From NCBI GenBank assembly GCA_003864495.1, contig ML133395.1, positions 2,273,171 to 2,337,170 on the forward strand: 64,000 bases of DNA, read 5' to 3'. The position numbers and the translations under genes are program-made. Positions 54,601-63,757 of this stretch are shown piece by piece. How positions within the stretch are numbered: the stretch's first letter is position 1; each line of letters starts with the position of its first letter. The notes under the pieces are model-generated. The model was not told the origin of the DNA, did no database searches, and saw nothing but the letters and a program-made list of their open reading frames with translations. Source of the DNA: Nemopilema nomurai. Lineage: Eukaryota > Cnidaria > Scyphozoa > Rhizostomeae > Rhizostomatidae.

Positions 54601-55397
54601 AGATGCAGCTAATATCGACCTGCTTCTTATCGTCCGTTATACAACGATACCATTGCACGGAGAAACGTGGACTACAGCAAAGTCATCCGAACATCGTGAT
54701 GTAAACGTGCACGCAAGATTCTTACTCGTACTTGCCTCAGATGCAGCTAATATCGACCTGCTTCTTATCGTCCGTTATACAACGATACCATTGCACGGAG
54801 AAACGTGACTCCAGCAAAGTCATCCGAACATCGTGATGTAAACGTGCACGCAAGATTCTTACTCGGTACTTGCCTCAGATGCAGCTAATATCGACCTGCT
54901 TCTTATCGTCCGTCATACAACGATACCATTGCACGGAGAAACGTGGACTCCAGCAAAGTCATCCGAACATCGTGATGTAAACGTGCACGCAAGATTCTTA
55001 CTCGGTACTTGCCTCAGATGCAGCTAATATCGACCAGCTTCTTTTCGTCCGTTATACAACGATACCATTGCACGGAGAAACGTGGACTCCAGCAAAGTCA
55101 TCCGAACATCGTGATGTAAACGTGCACGCAAGATTCTTACTCGGTACTTGCCTCAGATGCAGCTAATATCGACCTGCTTCTTATCGTCCGTTATACAACG
55201 ATACCATTGCACGGAGAAACGTGGACTCCAGCAAAGTCATCCGAACAACGTGATGTAAACGTGCACGCAAGATTCTTACTTGGTACTTGCCTCAGATGCA
55301 GCTAATATCGACCCGCTTCTTTTCGTCCGTTATACAACGATACCATTGCACGGAGAAACGTGGACTTCAGCAAAGTCATCTCAACATCGTGATTTAA
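45665..55397. repeat. ~138-bp satellite array (satellite 2), about 70 copies
   Basis: Tandem monomers of 137-140 bp; for example the marker AACATCGTGATGTAAACG recurs at 49,022, 49,161 and (variant) 49,299. It is unrelated to satellite 1. Each unit contains the 8-bp palindrome CGTGCACG and the segments TTATACAACGATACCATTGC and CACGGAGAAACGTGGACT. The left edge (about 45,665-46,850) has three monomer types in a repeating order: one with GATTTTTACTCTG and AAGAATCAACC, one with CCATTCCAGGGAGGAACG, one standard. Single-base indels become frequent from about 47,240 onward. Both edges are in the window: the last diverged unit ends near 55,397. Apparent reading frames are by-products of the repeat. 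Confidence 0.97.
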
Positions 55398-56069
55398 CCG
55401 CTCACTAAAACAGTTGCCTTTTAGGACTAATGTAACGTACTTAATAGAGCAAAAAAAATTGTCATTATACATTTCGATGATACTATTCCATTCCGCTGGT
55501 ACTGATAATTGGGAGTAATCTGGAATTCTATTTAACGATAAGGTTTCATAATTATGATTTCGTAGATAATTGGTGGCTATCGAATCAGGTTCCATGCAAA
55601 TGTGATTAAAGAAAGACATCAAATAAGAGTCAAATACTCTTCTTGAAACCTCTGAGAGGCTAGTCCCAATCCAAAATATGCAAATCCGAAAGCGATTGAC
55701 TGGAAGGCAAAGAATACATTTCACGATAAACATTGAAATTTGCAGTATCATTTCATAATAACTATTGAATATTCATAGCTAGTAATTTAAAAGTACACCA
55801 CTGATTTCTCTACCTATGTGATAAAGAGGTTTTGTTCTGTAATTGTAGCTGAACAGAATTATAATGAAAGTTTCATACACCTCTAGGCATATCCAAAAGC
55901 ATCACAGCCTTTATTCGGCGATGTCTTTATTCATTAGCAGTACCAGTACGTCGAAAAAAATGACAATTAAAAAACCACATCGAGTTTTAGACACAATCAA
56001 ACGAGATGATTTTTAAACATGGTACCGCATCAATGAGGGCTCCAACTGATGACAGACTATAAAAACATT
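55398..56069. other. spacer between satellite 2 and the LOTUS-gene stop codon
   Basis: Single-copy AT-rich sequence. A minus-strand open frame of about 117 codons outside the array (to 55,751) continues into the array; its product is not recognised. Two minus-strand AATAAA hexamers (55,910-55,915 and 55,926-55,931) lie about 140-160 bases past the LOTUS-gene stop. Confidence 0.5.
55910..55931 (-). terminator. candidate polyadenylation signals (two AATAAA) for the LOTUS-domain gene
   Basis: Minus-strand AATAAA occurs twice, at 55,910-55,915 and 55,926-55,931, at a normal distance (about 140-160 bases) past the stop codon at 56,070. Confidence 0.45.
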
Positions 56070-59000
56070 CTAACAAAACACTTCATACGTGTGTGTGCTG
56101 GATCCTGCATAATCTTGACTTGAAACTTCATCCACATCAGTGTCAAAGTCAATTAAACATTGCTCTTCAGAAGACACCAGCGCTGTTAAGGGCCTTGGGA
56201 GAGTACTTGGCGAGTCACCGGTCATCCACCAGTCGTCGCTCTTACTTTCTTCACAGTCAGTCCACTGGATTAAATCTGTTGAATGAAAGACATATAAGTG
56301 TAACGCAAAGGGTCATTTGTTCGTCGAAAAACATCAACAAGGAAGAGCATGGTTGCCTGATTTCTCTTGCTTTTCTCGATAGTTCTTTACGGAAATAGTT
56401 AGGATTGCAAGTCCCACTTGAAGCATTACAGCAAGAAGTCTTGTTCATGTGAGCGCCTTATCAGTTTTGAAAGCTATATAAATATATAATACAAACACTA
56501 ATCGTTTACATGGTTTTTCGTAGTGCTACTTAAAATTACAAAAACGCATCAAAATTGATTTAAGATTAAGACACAAATTAGAAGATATAGATTATAATGT
56601 CTGCAAGTTAACTTCAATACAACCAACTTATGCTTCCTTTGGTTTATACTCAACTCAATAACAATGTTGATTTCAATTCAATCATTAGAAAAATGTTGAA
56701 GGTGGTTTTAAAACTGAAATCATTACATCATTTCACCACACTTATGGAAGAACATGAGGATGATACTGCAAAACTACCTGGTGAATAGACAAAAGCCACA
56801 GAAGCAGTGATGAGCCGGGGGTTAGCACTGCCCAACATTGCGAGGACAAAGCACCAAGGTCATAGGGCAAAGGTCATATGACAAAAACAACATTTGCAAT
56901 ACCAACAAATAGGCGACTCTACAACTGAGACAGCATCTGAGAATTTTGGCTCTTCTCCAAATTATCACAATGTAAACAACAGCAAGGCTAAATGAAATAT
57001 ACATGCCTATATCGCTTTGAGATGTTGTAAGTGTTTCTTTGCACAGTCCCGAACTTGATAGCTCGTGCAAAAAGTCTACAAAAATCGCAATCATTTGTCA
57101 CTGCACAATCATTGTGAAAAACATTTCAATACCGAACAAAACGTTAAGCAGAAGTAGGAAACATAGGGCAAATTTCTTTGTATCAAAGGCATCGACTCGA
57201 GCAGCGATTAGATGAAAAAATGCAACAAGAAAACTGACATTCGAAAAATAGAGACCAATAACTAAACATGTACATTAGATGCCTGCACCAATTACTGGAG
57301 ATTAGAAGTAGCAATTGCCGAACACCGAATTCCTACATTAAAATCCATTTCAAAGCTTGAAAGCATGAAAAAACGGTATTTATAGATTTAAAGTGCAAAT
57401 GGAAATTTATTATAGGAAAACGACGATACACATGAGAATTACCTTCACTCGCAACAACTACTTCATCGTCATCGTCATTCGAAGTGCTAACGCTCTCAAT
57501 TTTTCCAGCAACACTTCCTTGTTTGAAATTGCTACTTAATGGGTTTCCTTTCGTCGTCTTCATCTTTATGTTGGTCCCCGTCTTCTTCTTGTTGGTCCCC
57601 GTCTTCTTCTTTTCCGTCGTTTCTTTTGGTTTCACCCCATCCAAACCTGCAAAAAATATATCATAGATATTTGAAACACCATAGATCATCACTCTCAACA
57701 ACTGCTTCATTGTCATCGGCGGAAGTAAAATTACTCAAAGAGCTACAGCTTAGAACTTTTACAACATATTTTTGTTGCTTGAAACTGCTTGGCTCTAAGA
57801 TTTCCAAATCTGCAAAAATTATAACTGCGATATTTGAATCAACGCTTATACCCTGACGGGTGTAATTGCATGACTAGACTAATACCCAAAAGACCGGCAT
57901 ACCGGTTATAGTTAAGAGATAAAAAATTCAAAGGTAGAACCGTTAAACAGTGCCAAAAATAGTGAAGTACCTCATTCTGATAATCTACGAAACTTGAAAA
58001 ATTGAACATTGGCAATTCAAGGAGAAAAAAGGCCAAGGACACTACAAATAATACAGAATGGTGACGGAATTCGCCTCAGCGATGCATTAGCCTATTCAAA
58101 CTACAACCAACCATACACAAGTACTACTGCTTTTTCAGAGTATAGTTTGAAGCTATTCATCGACCATCTCAACAGTAGCCACGACACAATTAAATGTACC
58201 AGTGAACATTCCACAGAATCTATAAGTTTCTTGGATGTCACGGTAAGAGTAGGAGAGGGGAGTCCTCGCGATGGCTTTTAAGGATAGGGGGTATGAAGAG
58301 TCTCTTGTTAATCAACAAAAAGATAGGGTATGTAGGCTAGATAGGGAGACTCTTCTGGAAAATGCAGAGATCTTAAATATATTTTGGTTAGGACTGGTGG
58401 GAGGGGGAGAAAGAACAATAACAGGGGAAGTGCGTGTTGTAAGAAGTCCAGATGTCAAATGTGCAAGGTCATGTCTGATAGTAATACTTTTAAGTCTAAC
58501 ACTACAGGTAAAGAATATAAGATTAACTATTCGTTTAACTGTGACTCGTCCAATGTTGTATATTTAATCGATTGCAATGTCTGTGGTGTTCAATATGTAG
58601 GTAGTACATGCACGCCTTTAAAGCTCAGGTTTAATAATTACAAGGCGTGCAGTCGCAAGTTTAATTTAGGGTCTTCAGTGCCCCAGATGGAATTTTTCAG
58701 ACATTTTTCTGAGGAAGGACATCGCGGGTTTCTTAATGACATAAGTGTTAAGGTTATCGATAAGTTAACAGGGAATGATAGGAGGAGAGAAAGTTTTTGG
58801 CAATGTCGCTTGAATACTTTCTCTCCTAAGGGTCTTAATACTAGGCAAGTAGACACATAGGACATTTGTTTATTCTCCCACTGTTTTTTTTGTTTTTGTT
58901 TTTCTATCTCTTTATCCTGTTGTTTCCTGTTTATTGCTATCATTTATCTCTTGTGAGACAGTCAACACCAGCATCTCCATCACATTCTTTATTCTACCTT

Positions 59001-62000
59001 TCTATTCTCTTATTTTCCAGTTCCCCATAACAGTTAGCGTTTTAACACATTTAACAATATGTATTGTATTAAGCAGGTCCCCTAACCTAAGCAGGTGTTA
59101 GGTTTCTATTGTTTGTATTGTTCTATTGTAATTTAGGTTGATAAGTAGGCTCCTCTGATTTTGTAGAGGTATTACTGATGAAGCGAAAGTGAAACGTCTT
59201 ACGAAATTGTTTTCCTTGAGTTTATATCTTGTCATCTAAACATTTTATAGAATGAGTTTTGAATGAATATATATATATACCTAGCAGCAACTTCAGGTGT
59301 CCTAAACGGGTAGTCAATTCCACTGCTTCGAAAATTGAGGCTGGAGATGTCATTCTGCTTTGTCAGAACACATACTTTGTCTGCAGCTTTTATGGACACT
59401 GGAGTGAGTTTGTACTTGATCTTTAGTATATATATATATATATGATGGAGATGGAAAGCCTTCTTCTACGAAAAACCAAACGGAGACAACCAAACTGAGG
59501 ATCAAAACCAAACATTCCGATTCAAATCCAGAAAATGCCCACCACAAAATGAAGACCTAGACGCATTCGAATCTGATTTACTAAATATGATCAAGCACAT
59601 CCAATTCAGGAAAACACACGACCAATTTCAAGATCGGCTACGCGAAGACATCAAAAAGACCAACGCCTCCACGAAAGCCTTCATTCCAGCTGACAAAACA
59701 ACCAACTACTACAAACTGGACAGAAAACTACATGACAAACTACTAACTAACAGCATAACCACAACCTACAAGAAAACAAACGACAACGCCATTCAGACAA
59801 TAAACAACGAAGCACGGCAAATTGCCACCGAACCCAACATCCAACACCGATCAGAACGTATGGCAGAACGACAAGCATTCATAACCCTAAAAGACCACAA
59901 AGAAAACTTCCAAAACAACCCCACAAAGAGTGAAATAGGCCGTATCAGCAAACAGATCCTCGACAGAATCAACACGACCATTAGAAATCAAACTACCCTA
60001 AACCAATGGAAAGACACTTCATCTGTAATCAACTGGTTCACCAGCATACCAAACAAGCATCAGCATACATTTGTTATCTTCGACATCGAAAACTTCTATC
60101 CCTCAATAACCGAAAAACTCCTCACAGACTCAATCTCCTTCGCCAAGAAATACTGCAAAATCACTGAAGAGGACACCAACATCATCATACATGCCCGCAA
60201 ATCTCTCCTATTCAGCAAAGGTAACACATGGGTCAAAAAAGACAGCCAAATGTTTGATGTTACCATGGGCAGCTTTGACGGCGCAGAAATTTGTGAACTG
60301 GTTGGACTATTCATCCTCAGCAAGCTGTTGAAAAAATATGGGAAAGACAACATTGGTCTTTACAGAGACGGTGGACTCGCTGTCTTTAAAAACACTTCTG
60401 GCCCACGAGCAGAGAGAATCAGGAAGGATATCACAAAACTCTTCGAGACCCACGGACTCAACATCACCATACAGACCAACCTGAAAATTGTCAACTACCT
60501 CGACGTAACACTAAACCTAATAGACCAATCGTACTTTAGTGTAACGAGAATTGAGCCTTGTTATGTGCGATTCGTTCACTAATAAAACCATCCATCGACT
60601 ATCGTGTCATTTCCAAACCCAGCGAGTCTTATTTTACGTGCAGAGAACACGGAGCCAGAGAAAGAGACAGTGTGTTGCTTGATTGTAACTGAACTCTGAA
60701 CTGAACTGAACTCTGAACTGAACTGAACTCTGAACTGAACTCTGAACTGAACTGAGGTTATCGTAACTGAATCAAATGAATCTATCTACATAAATATATA
60801 CTTAACGGATTGTTCTAAATATAATCGAATGACGCCAGGAAAACAAAGATAGGCAAGGTGACGACGGATTATCAATGGAGAGGAAATGCTATGTGAGGAG
60901 ATCAGTGTTTTGATGCTGATGATCTCCATGGTGATCAATGATGTTGATGTCGTAATTGCCGGTTGGAAAATGCCTTGCGTGTTAGGTGGAAGTGGAGTGT
61001 GATGACTAGGCAGAAATGGGTGTGTGATGCGAGACGGAAAATAGGCCTAGGCAGGGTCACTACAGTACTGTCCATACATAAAGCCCAACGACCAACCACT
61101 TTACATCAACATAAAGTCCAACCATCCCCGCAACATCATAAAGCATTTACCTGGAGCAATCAACCGGAGAATAACCGAGATATCATGCAACGAAAGTCTA
61201 TTCAACAAAGCCAAACCCATCTACGAAAACACCCTAGAAACCAGCGGATACCCAGACACCCTGAAATACAACAACCACACCCCACCTACACGAAAAAGAA
61301 GAAACAGACAGCGCAACATTATCTGGTACAACCCCCCATACAGCAAGAATGTACAAACTAACATCGGCAGAACTTTCCTCAAGCTCATACACAAACACTT
61401 CCCCAAGAATCACACATTCCATAAGATCTTCAACAAGAACAACATGAAAGTAAGCTACAGCTGCATGGAAAACATGCAAACCATCATTAGCAAACAAAAC
61501 CAGAAGATCATCAACACCAATCCCGCCCCTACCAACGTGAAAACATGCAACTGCCTTCTTCCAGCATCATATACAACGCACATGTCACAACAACCGAAGA
61601 CATTGTCGGCAAAAACTCCATTGGCCTAACAGAAGGAACCTTCAAACAACGATTTACCCAACACCAACTCTCATTCCGCAACCGAAAATACGCCAACAGC
61701 ACCGAACTATCAAAATACATCTGGGAACTCAAAGACAAAAACAACGATTACGACATACAATGGACCATCATCACCTCAGCCAAACCATACAACAACATTA
61801 CAAAAAGGTGCGACCTATGCTTAACAGAAAAACTACACATCATCAAAGCAAACAACAACACTCTTCTAGACAAACGATCCGAATTAATATCCAAATGCCG
61901 ACACGAAACAAGTTTTATCTCATGAACAATGGAACTCTCCCTAACTAATTAGCCTCAGTCTATTATAATTTCCTTTGTCATACTTTTCACACCTTTGTAT

Positions 62001-63757
62001 ATTTATACCACAGTAGCAGGAATGTTTTTCATTATAGTCTGTCTGATGAGTGCGCAAGCACGAAACTCGGAGTAACATAGAACATGTCTCATTCATTTAT
62101 ATATATATATATTTGAAATAAATAAACAAAATAATATATGTGCATTTGAAATAAATATGAAATAAAAATTTCAAAATAATATAAACATATATTTTAGATA
62201 AATATGCAAAATAATATATCATAATAGAAAATAGTATATATATTTATATCTACGTCGCCATTCTATGTATATATGTATATGAAATAAATATATAAAACTC
62301 GGGTCAACGTCGATAAACATATAAATATTTATTTTATATGAACGCTTTGCGGGACAAAACTTCACAATAGCTTGGAAAAGCGTAACCAGTTCTCGCATAC
62401 TCAAAGTACTTTTTCGTCCGACACTCCTCAGAGCTTTTGGTTATTTTTCGAAGCTTGCATACTCTTAGGAGAGTCGAACGAAGAAGTACTTTGAGTATGC
62501 GAAAACTGGTTACGCTTTTCCTAGCAATTTTGATATTCTTTATATAAAAATACTTTACCCGGGTAAGTTTCTCATCAGGCTAGAATGACAGAATAATGGT
62601 ATCTTTATAGAACCAAAACACAATTCCCACCTTGCGACTTTGCCACGCTTTGTTCTCGACAAATGACCATTTCTCCCTTTGGGCTATTTGAAGGTAACAG
62701 AAAAAAGAACTCCGGAAAAGCAAGCAGCAGAGAAGTGAGGCTCGAAAATCCATGTTTTTGTGGGGAGAAGTGTCCATGCTTTGCTCTGTAGGTATCCAGA
62801 AACGCGCATTTGAGTACAGCCCGATTTTCGTTATCCAGCATAAGTTTTGCTTTGATAAGGAATCTGCCAATACTACCCACGTTGACAAGTTTTTCGTTCC
62901 CAGTAACATTGAGCTGAAATTGTATGAAGATGATTCGTTACATTACGAATTGAAAATATTCGCTTCGTTACTGAATACTCCTGATAATGTGGTGGGTGAA
63001 CGCATCGAGACGTTACACGATGGTTTGCCAAAAAAGACTGACCTGACAAGGAAATGCCTCGTCATAGGAATGAGGACAGGAAAACTCCTGAAGTCACAAA
63101 AATGTCTTAAGTACATCTGAAAAGCGATGTTCTGCAACTTTTGGTGCAAGGCTACGATTGTTTTTAAAATCTCAATTACTAGTATCCAATAATTAAAATT
63201 AATTAATTACACATCAAAACGCAATTCAATATACTGTAGCTCCAGCACAGAACCAACAAAACCAAGACACGTATTCCACATTGCAGTATCAAATAACCCA
63301 GAACAATCACTGAAAACCAAACCGAACCGATCTTCTGATATAACGGTGGCTGAACATTGTACTTTCACGCTAGTTCTTTGTTTTTAGAGAAGAGAGGGGG
63401 GGGGGGCGTTGAAAACTTTAAAAGATCACGTGATCTTAAAGACATTACCTCAATGATCATAGTCTTCGAGCAGGCTTCCAGTAATGCCTTCAAAGAAGTC
63501 AATCCAAAGTCTTGTAGTTTGAACTGTATTCCAAACTTCTTGTGGTACAGTCCACATAGATTCGGAAACCGAATTGAAAACTTTTCTTTCAGTAAAAGCA
63601 ACACTTCACAGGAAAAAAGTCGTACGGCAAAAGGGCTTGCGAGGACAACTTCGTCATCTTTCTTCTGCAACAGAAAATCAACTAATAAAAACTCGCAGAA
63701 GTTGTGGCACCGAGTGCCAAATTTTGACTGTAATCGATTTTCCAGGCAATTTCGCAC
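56070..63757 (-). CDS. LOTUS/OST-HTH domain protein, 3' part (5 exons seen, at least 372 aa)
   Basis: Exons in order: 63449-63757, 62631-62913, 57693-57809, 57443-57646, 56070-56275 (TAG). The first two encode LOTUS-type winged-helix repeats: SPFAVRLFSCEVLLLLKEKF then LYHKKFGIQFKLQDFGLTSL and KALLEAC; and TYRAKHGHFSPQKHGFSSLT then SLLLAFPEFFFLLP. LOTUS domains bind RNA (G-quadruplex) or Vasa-type helicases in TDRD5, TDRD7, Oskar and MARF1. The absence of tudor sequence makes a MARF1-like protein the best guess. The last three exons encode a low-complexity acidic and lysine-rich tail (EKKKTGTNKKKTGTN, NDDDDEVVVASE, EEQCLIDFDTDVDEVSSQDY). All four junctions agree in phase. Joining the tail to the LOTUS exons across a 4.8-kb intron is inference; the tail could belong to another gene. 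Upstream exons, including part of the protein, lie beyond the right edge. Confidence 0.75.
56276..57442. other. intron of the LOTUS-domain gene, nothing recognised
   Basis: AT-rich 1.17-kb intron. Short open frames only (for example 56,822-57,094 minus), with no domains and no repeats recognised. Confidence 0.45.
58135..58860 (+). pseudogene. decayed Penelope-like retroelement 1 (RT tail plus GIY-YIG endonuclease)
   Basis: Three plus-strand fragments in different frames belong to one retroelement. 58,135-58,260 encodes the end of a reverse transcriptase (LKLFIDHLNSSHDTIKCTSE, then ISFLDVTV). 58,271-58,370 encodes a thumb-side piece (DRGYEESLVNQQ, RLDRETLL); about 70 residues normally between these pieces are missing. 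58,384-58,860 encodes a GIY-YIG endonuclease domain: SRCQMCK, then NVVYLIDCNVCGVQYVGST and R in LRFNNYKACSRK, then FRHFSEEGH and a conserved E in RRRESFWQCRLNTF, ending PKGLNTRQVDT. RT joined to GIY-YIG is the defining layout of Penelope-like elements. The copy lacks most of the RT, has at least two internal breaks and cannot encode a working protein. Confidence 0.85.
59175..59210 (+). ncRNA. degenerate hammerhead-ribozyme-like motif
   Basis: CTGATGA (59,175-59,181) is followed after nine bases by GAAAC (59,191-59,195) and CGTCTTACG, which can form a 3-bp hairpin. The helix II position can form only two pairs (GC/GT) around GAAA, and the base after the hairpin is A rather than the expected U. 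It lies about 315 bases past the end of Penelope-like element 1. The layout fits the hammerhead motifs known in Penelope-like elements, but this copy looks mutated and probably inactive. Confidence 0.4.
59281..59420 (-). other. possible isolated exon between two TA-repeat tracts
   Basis: The minus strand is open throughout and looks protein-like (KLTPVSIKAADKVCVLTKQN, then LNFRSSGIDYPFRTPEVAA). It is bounded by a possible acceptor (ACTAAAG) and a donor (TAG then GTATAT), each merging into a (TA)n tract. In this frame it does not join the LOTUS-gene exons on either side, since it runs from phase 0 to phase 2. It could be an exon of another gene, a captured fragment or chance. I do not recognise it. 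Confidence 0.3.
59427..59444. repeat. (TA)n microsatellite
   Basis: Pure TA run at the 5' truncation point of Penelope-like element 2. A second TA run lies at about 59,267-59,279, on the other side of the exon-like block. Confidence 0.9.
60536..61064. mobile_element. 529-bp insertion in Penelope-like element 2, LTR-like, with 5-bp target duplication
   Basis: GTACT occurs on both sides (60,531-60,535 and 61,065-61,069). Removing the insert and one GTACT restores the surrounding reading frame exactly. Read on the minus strand the insert starts TGTAGTGACC and ends TTCTCGTTACA followed by CTAA, so it has the TG...CA ends of a solo LTR (60,540-61,064) apart from four extra bases at one end. The ends also share an imperfect inverted repeat (TTAGTG / TGTAGTG). 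It contains a CTGAA-based tandem repeat. I cannot decide between a solo LTR and a small non-autonomous element. Confidence 0.75.
60693..60757. repeat. CTGAACTGAA minisatellite inside the insertion
   Basis: Alternating AACTGAACT and CTGAACTG units, six to seven copies, within the 529-bp insertion. Confidence 0.85.
62030..62086 (+). ncRNA. hammerhead ribozyme motif (type I, short stem III) of Penelope-like element 2
   Basis: All core parts are present in order. CTGATGA is at 62,043-62,049. A perfect stem II follows (GTGC, GCAA loop, GCAC; 62,050-62,061). GAA is at 62,062-62,064. A minimal stem III (ACT, CGG loop, AGT; 62,065-62,073) is followed by A at 62,074 as the cleavage-site base. Stem I can form from TGT/ACA next to the core (62,040-62,042 with 62,075-62,077), an internal loop, then CAT/ATG (62,030-62,032 with 62,084-62,086). 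Hammerheads with a very short stem III are known in Penelope-like elements. The motif lies 104-118 bases past the stop codon of element 2, on the same strand. Confidence 0.75.
62095..62330. repeat. AT-rich degenerate repeat (AAATAATATAT-type)
   Basis: A (TA)n run at about 62,099-62,111 followed by loosely repeated GAAATAAATA and AAAATAATATA words. Almost pure A/T, no coding capacity. It follows the 3' end of Penelope-like element 2. Confidence 0.75.
62368..62526. mobile_element. foldback element, copy C
   Basis: Inverted arms of about 55-60 bp. The left arm contains AAAAGCGTAACCAGTT, CGCATACTCAAAGTACTTTT and CGTCCGACACTCCTCAGAG. The right arm contains GAAGTACTTTGAGTATGCG and AACTGGTTACGCTTTTCC. 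Core words match copies A and B. The inner part of the arms present in copy A is shortened here. The preceding CTTTGCGGGACAAAACTTC also matches sequence next to copy A. It lies 105 bases from the LOTUS-gene exon at 62,631. Confidence 0.8.

Larger units (their letters stand above)
59446..61925 (+). pseudogene. Penelope-like retroelement 2, interrupted and inactive
   Basis: The open frame runs from 59,446 (no start codon, cut by a TA tract) to 60,535, and resumes at 61,065. RT signs: FITLKDHKENF, motif A FDIENFYPS (Asp at 60,082-60,084), FDVTMGSFDGAEICEL, then YRDG at 60,361-60,372 where YRDD is expected. After the 529-bp insertion the frame continues (NHPRNIIKHLPGAINRRI, IIWYNPPYSKNVQTNIG, MKVSYSCMENMQ) until about 61,556. 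There a deletion removes a cysteine-rich segment and shifts the frame. The final part, to 61,925, is the nuclease module (IGLTEGTFKQRFTQHQLSF, STELSKYIWELKDKN, CDLCLTEKLHIIKA), with Ser where the YIG tyrosine is expected. About eight residues are also missing in the RT after NFQNNPT. It is a different family from element 1. Confidence 0.87.

Noticed and set aside
45703..54808. Open frames on both strands within satellite 2
   Set aside because: Same reason: translations of the 138-bp unit, present in several frames and on both strands, without start context.
45665..55397. Hammerhead ribozyme in satellite 2, prompted by GAAACGTGGACTCC in every monomer
   Set aside because: There is no CTGATGA core in the monomer, so the fold cannot form.
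62752..63120. 122-codon plus-strand open frame
   Set aside because: It overlaps in antisense the minus-strand exon 62,631-62,913, which encodes a recognisable LOTUS repeat with good splice sites and matching phase.
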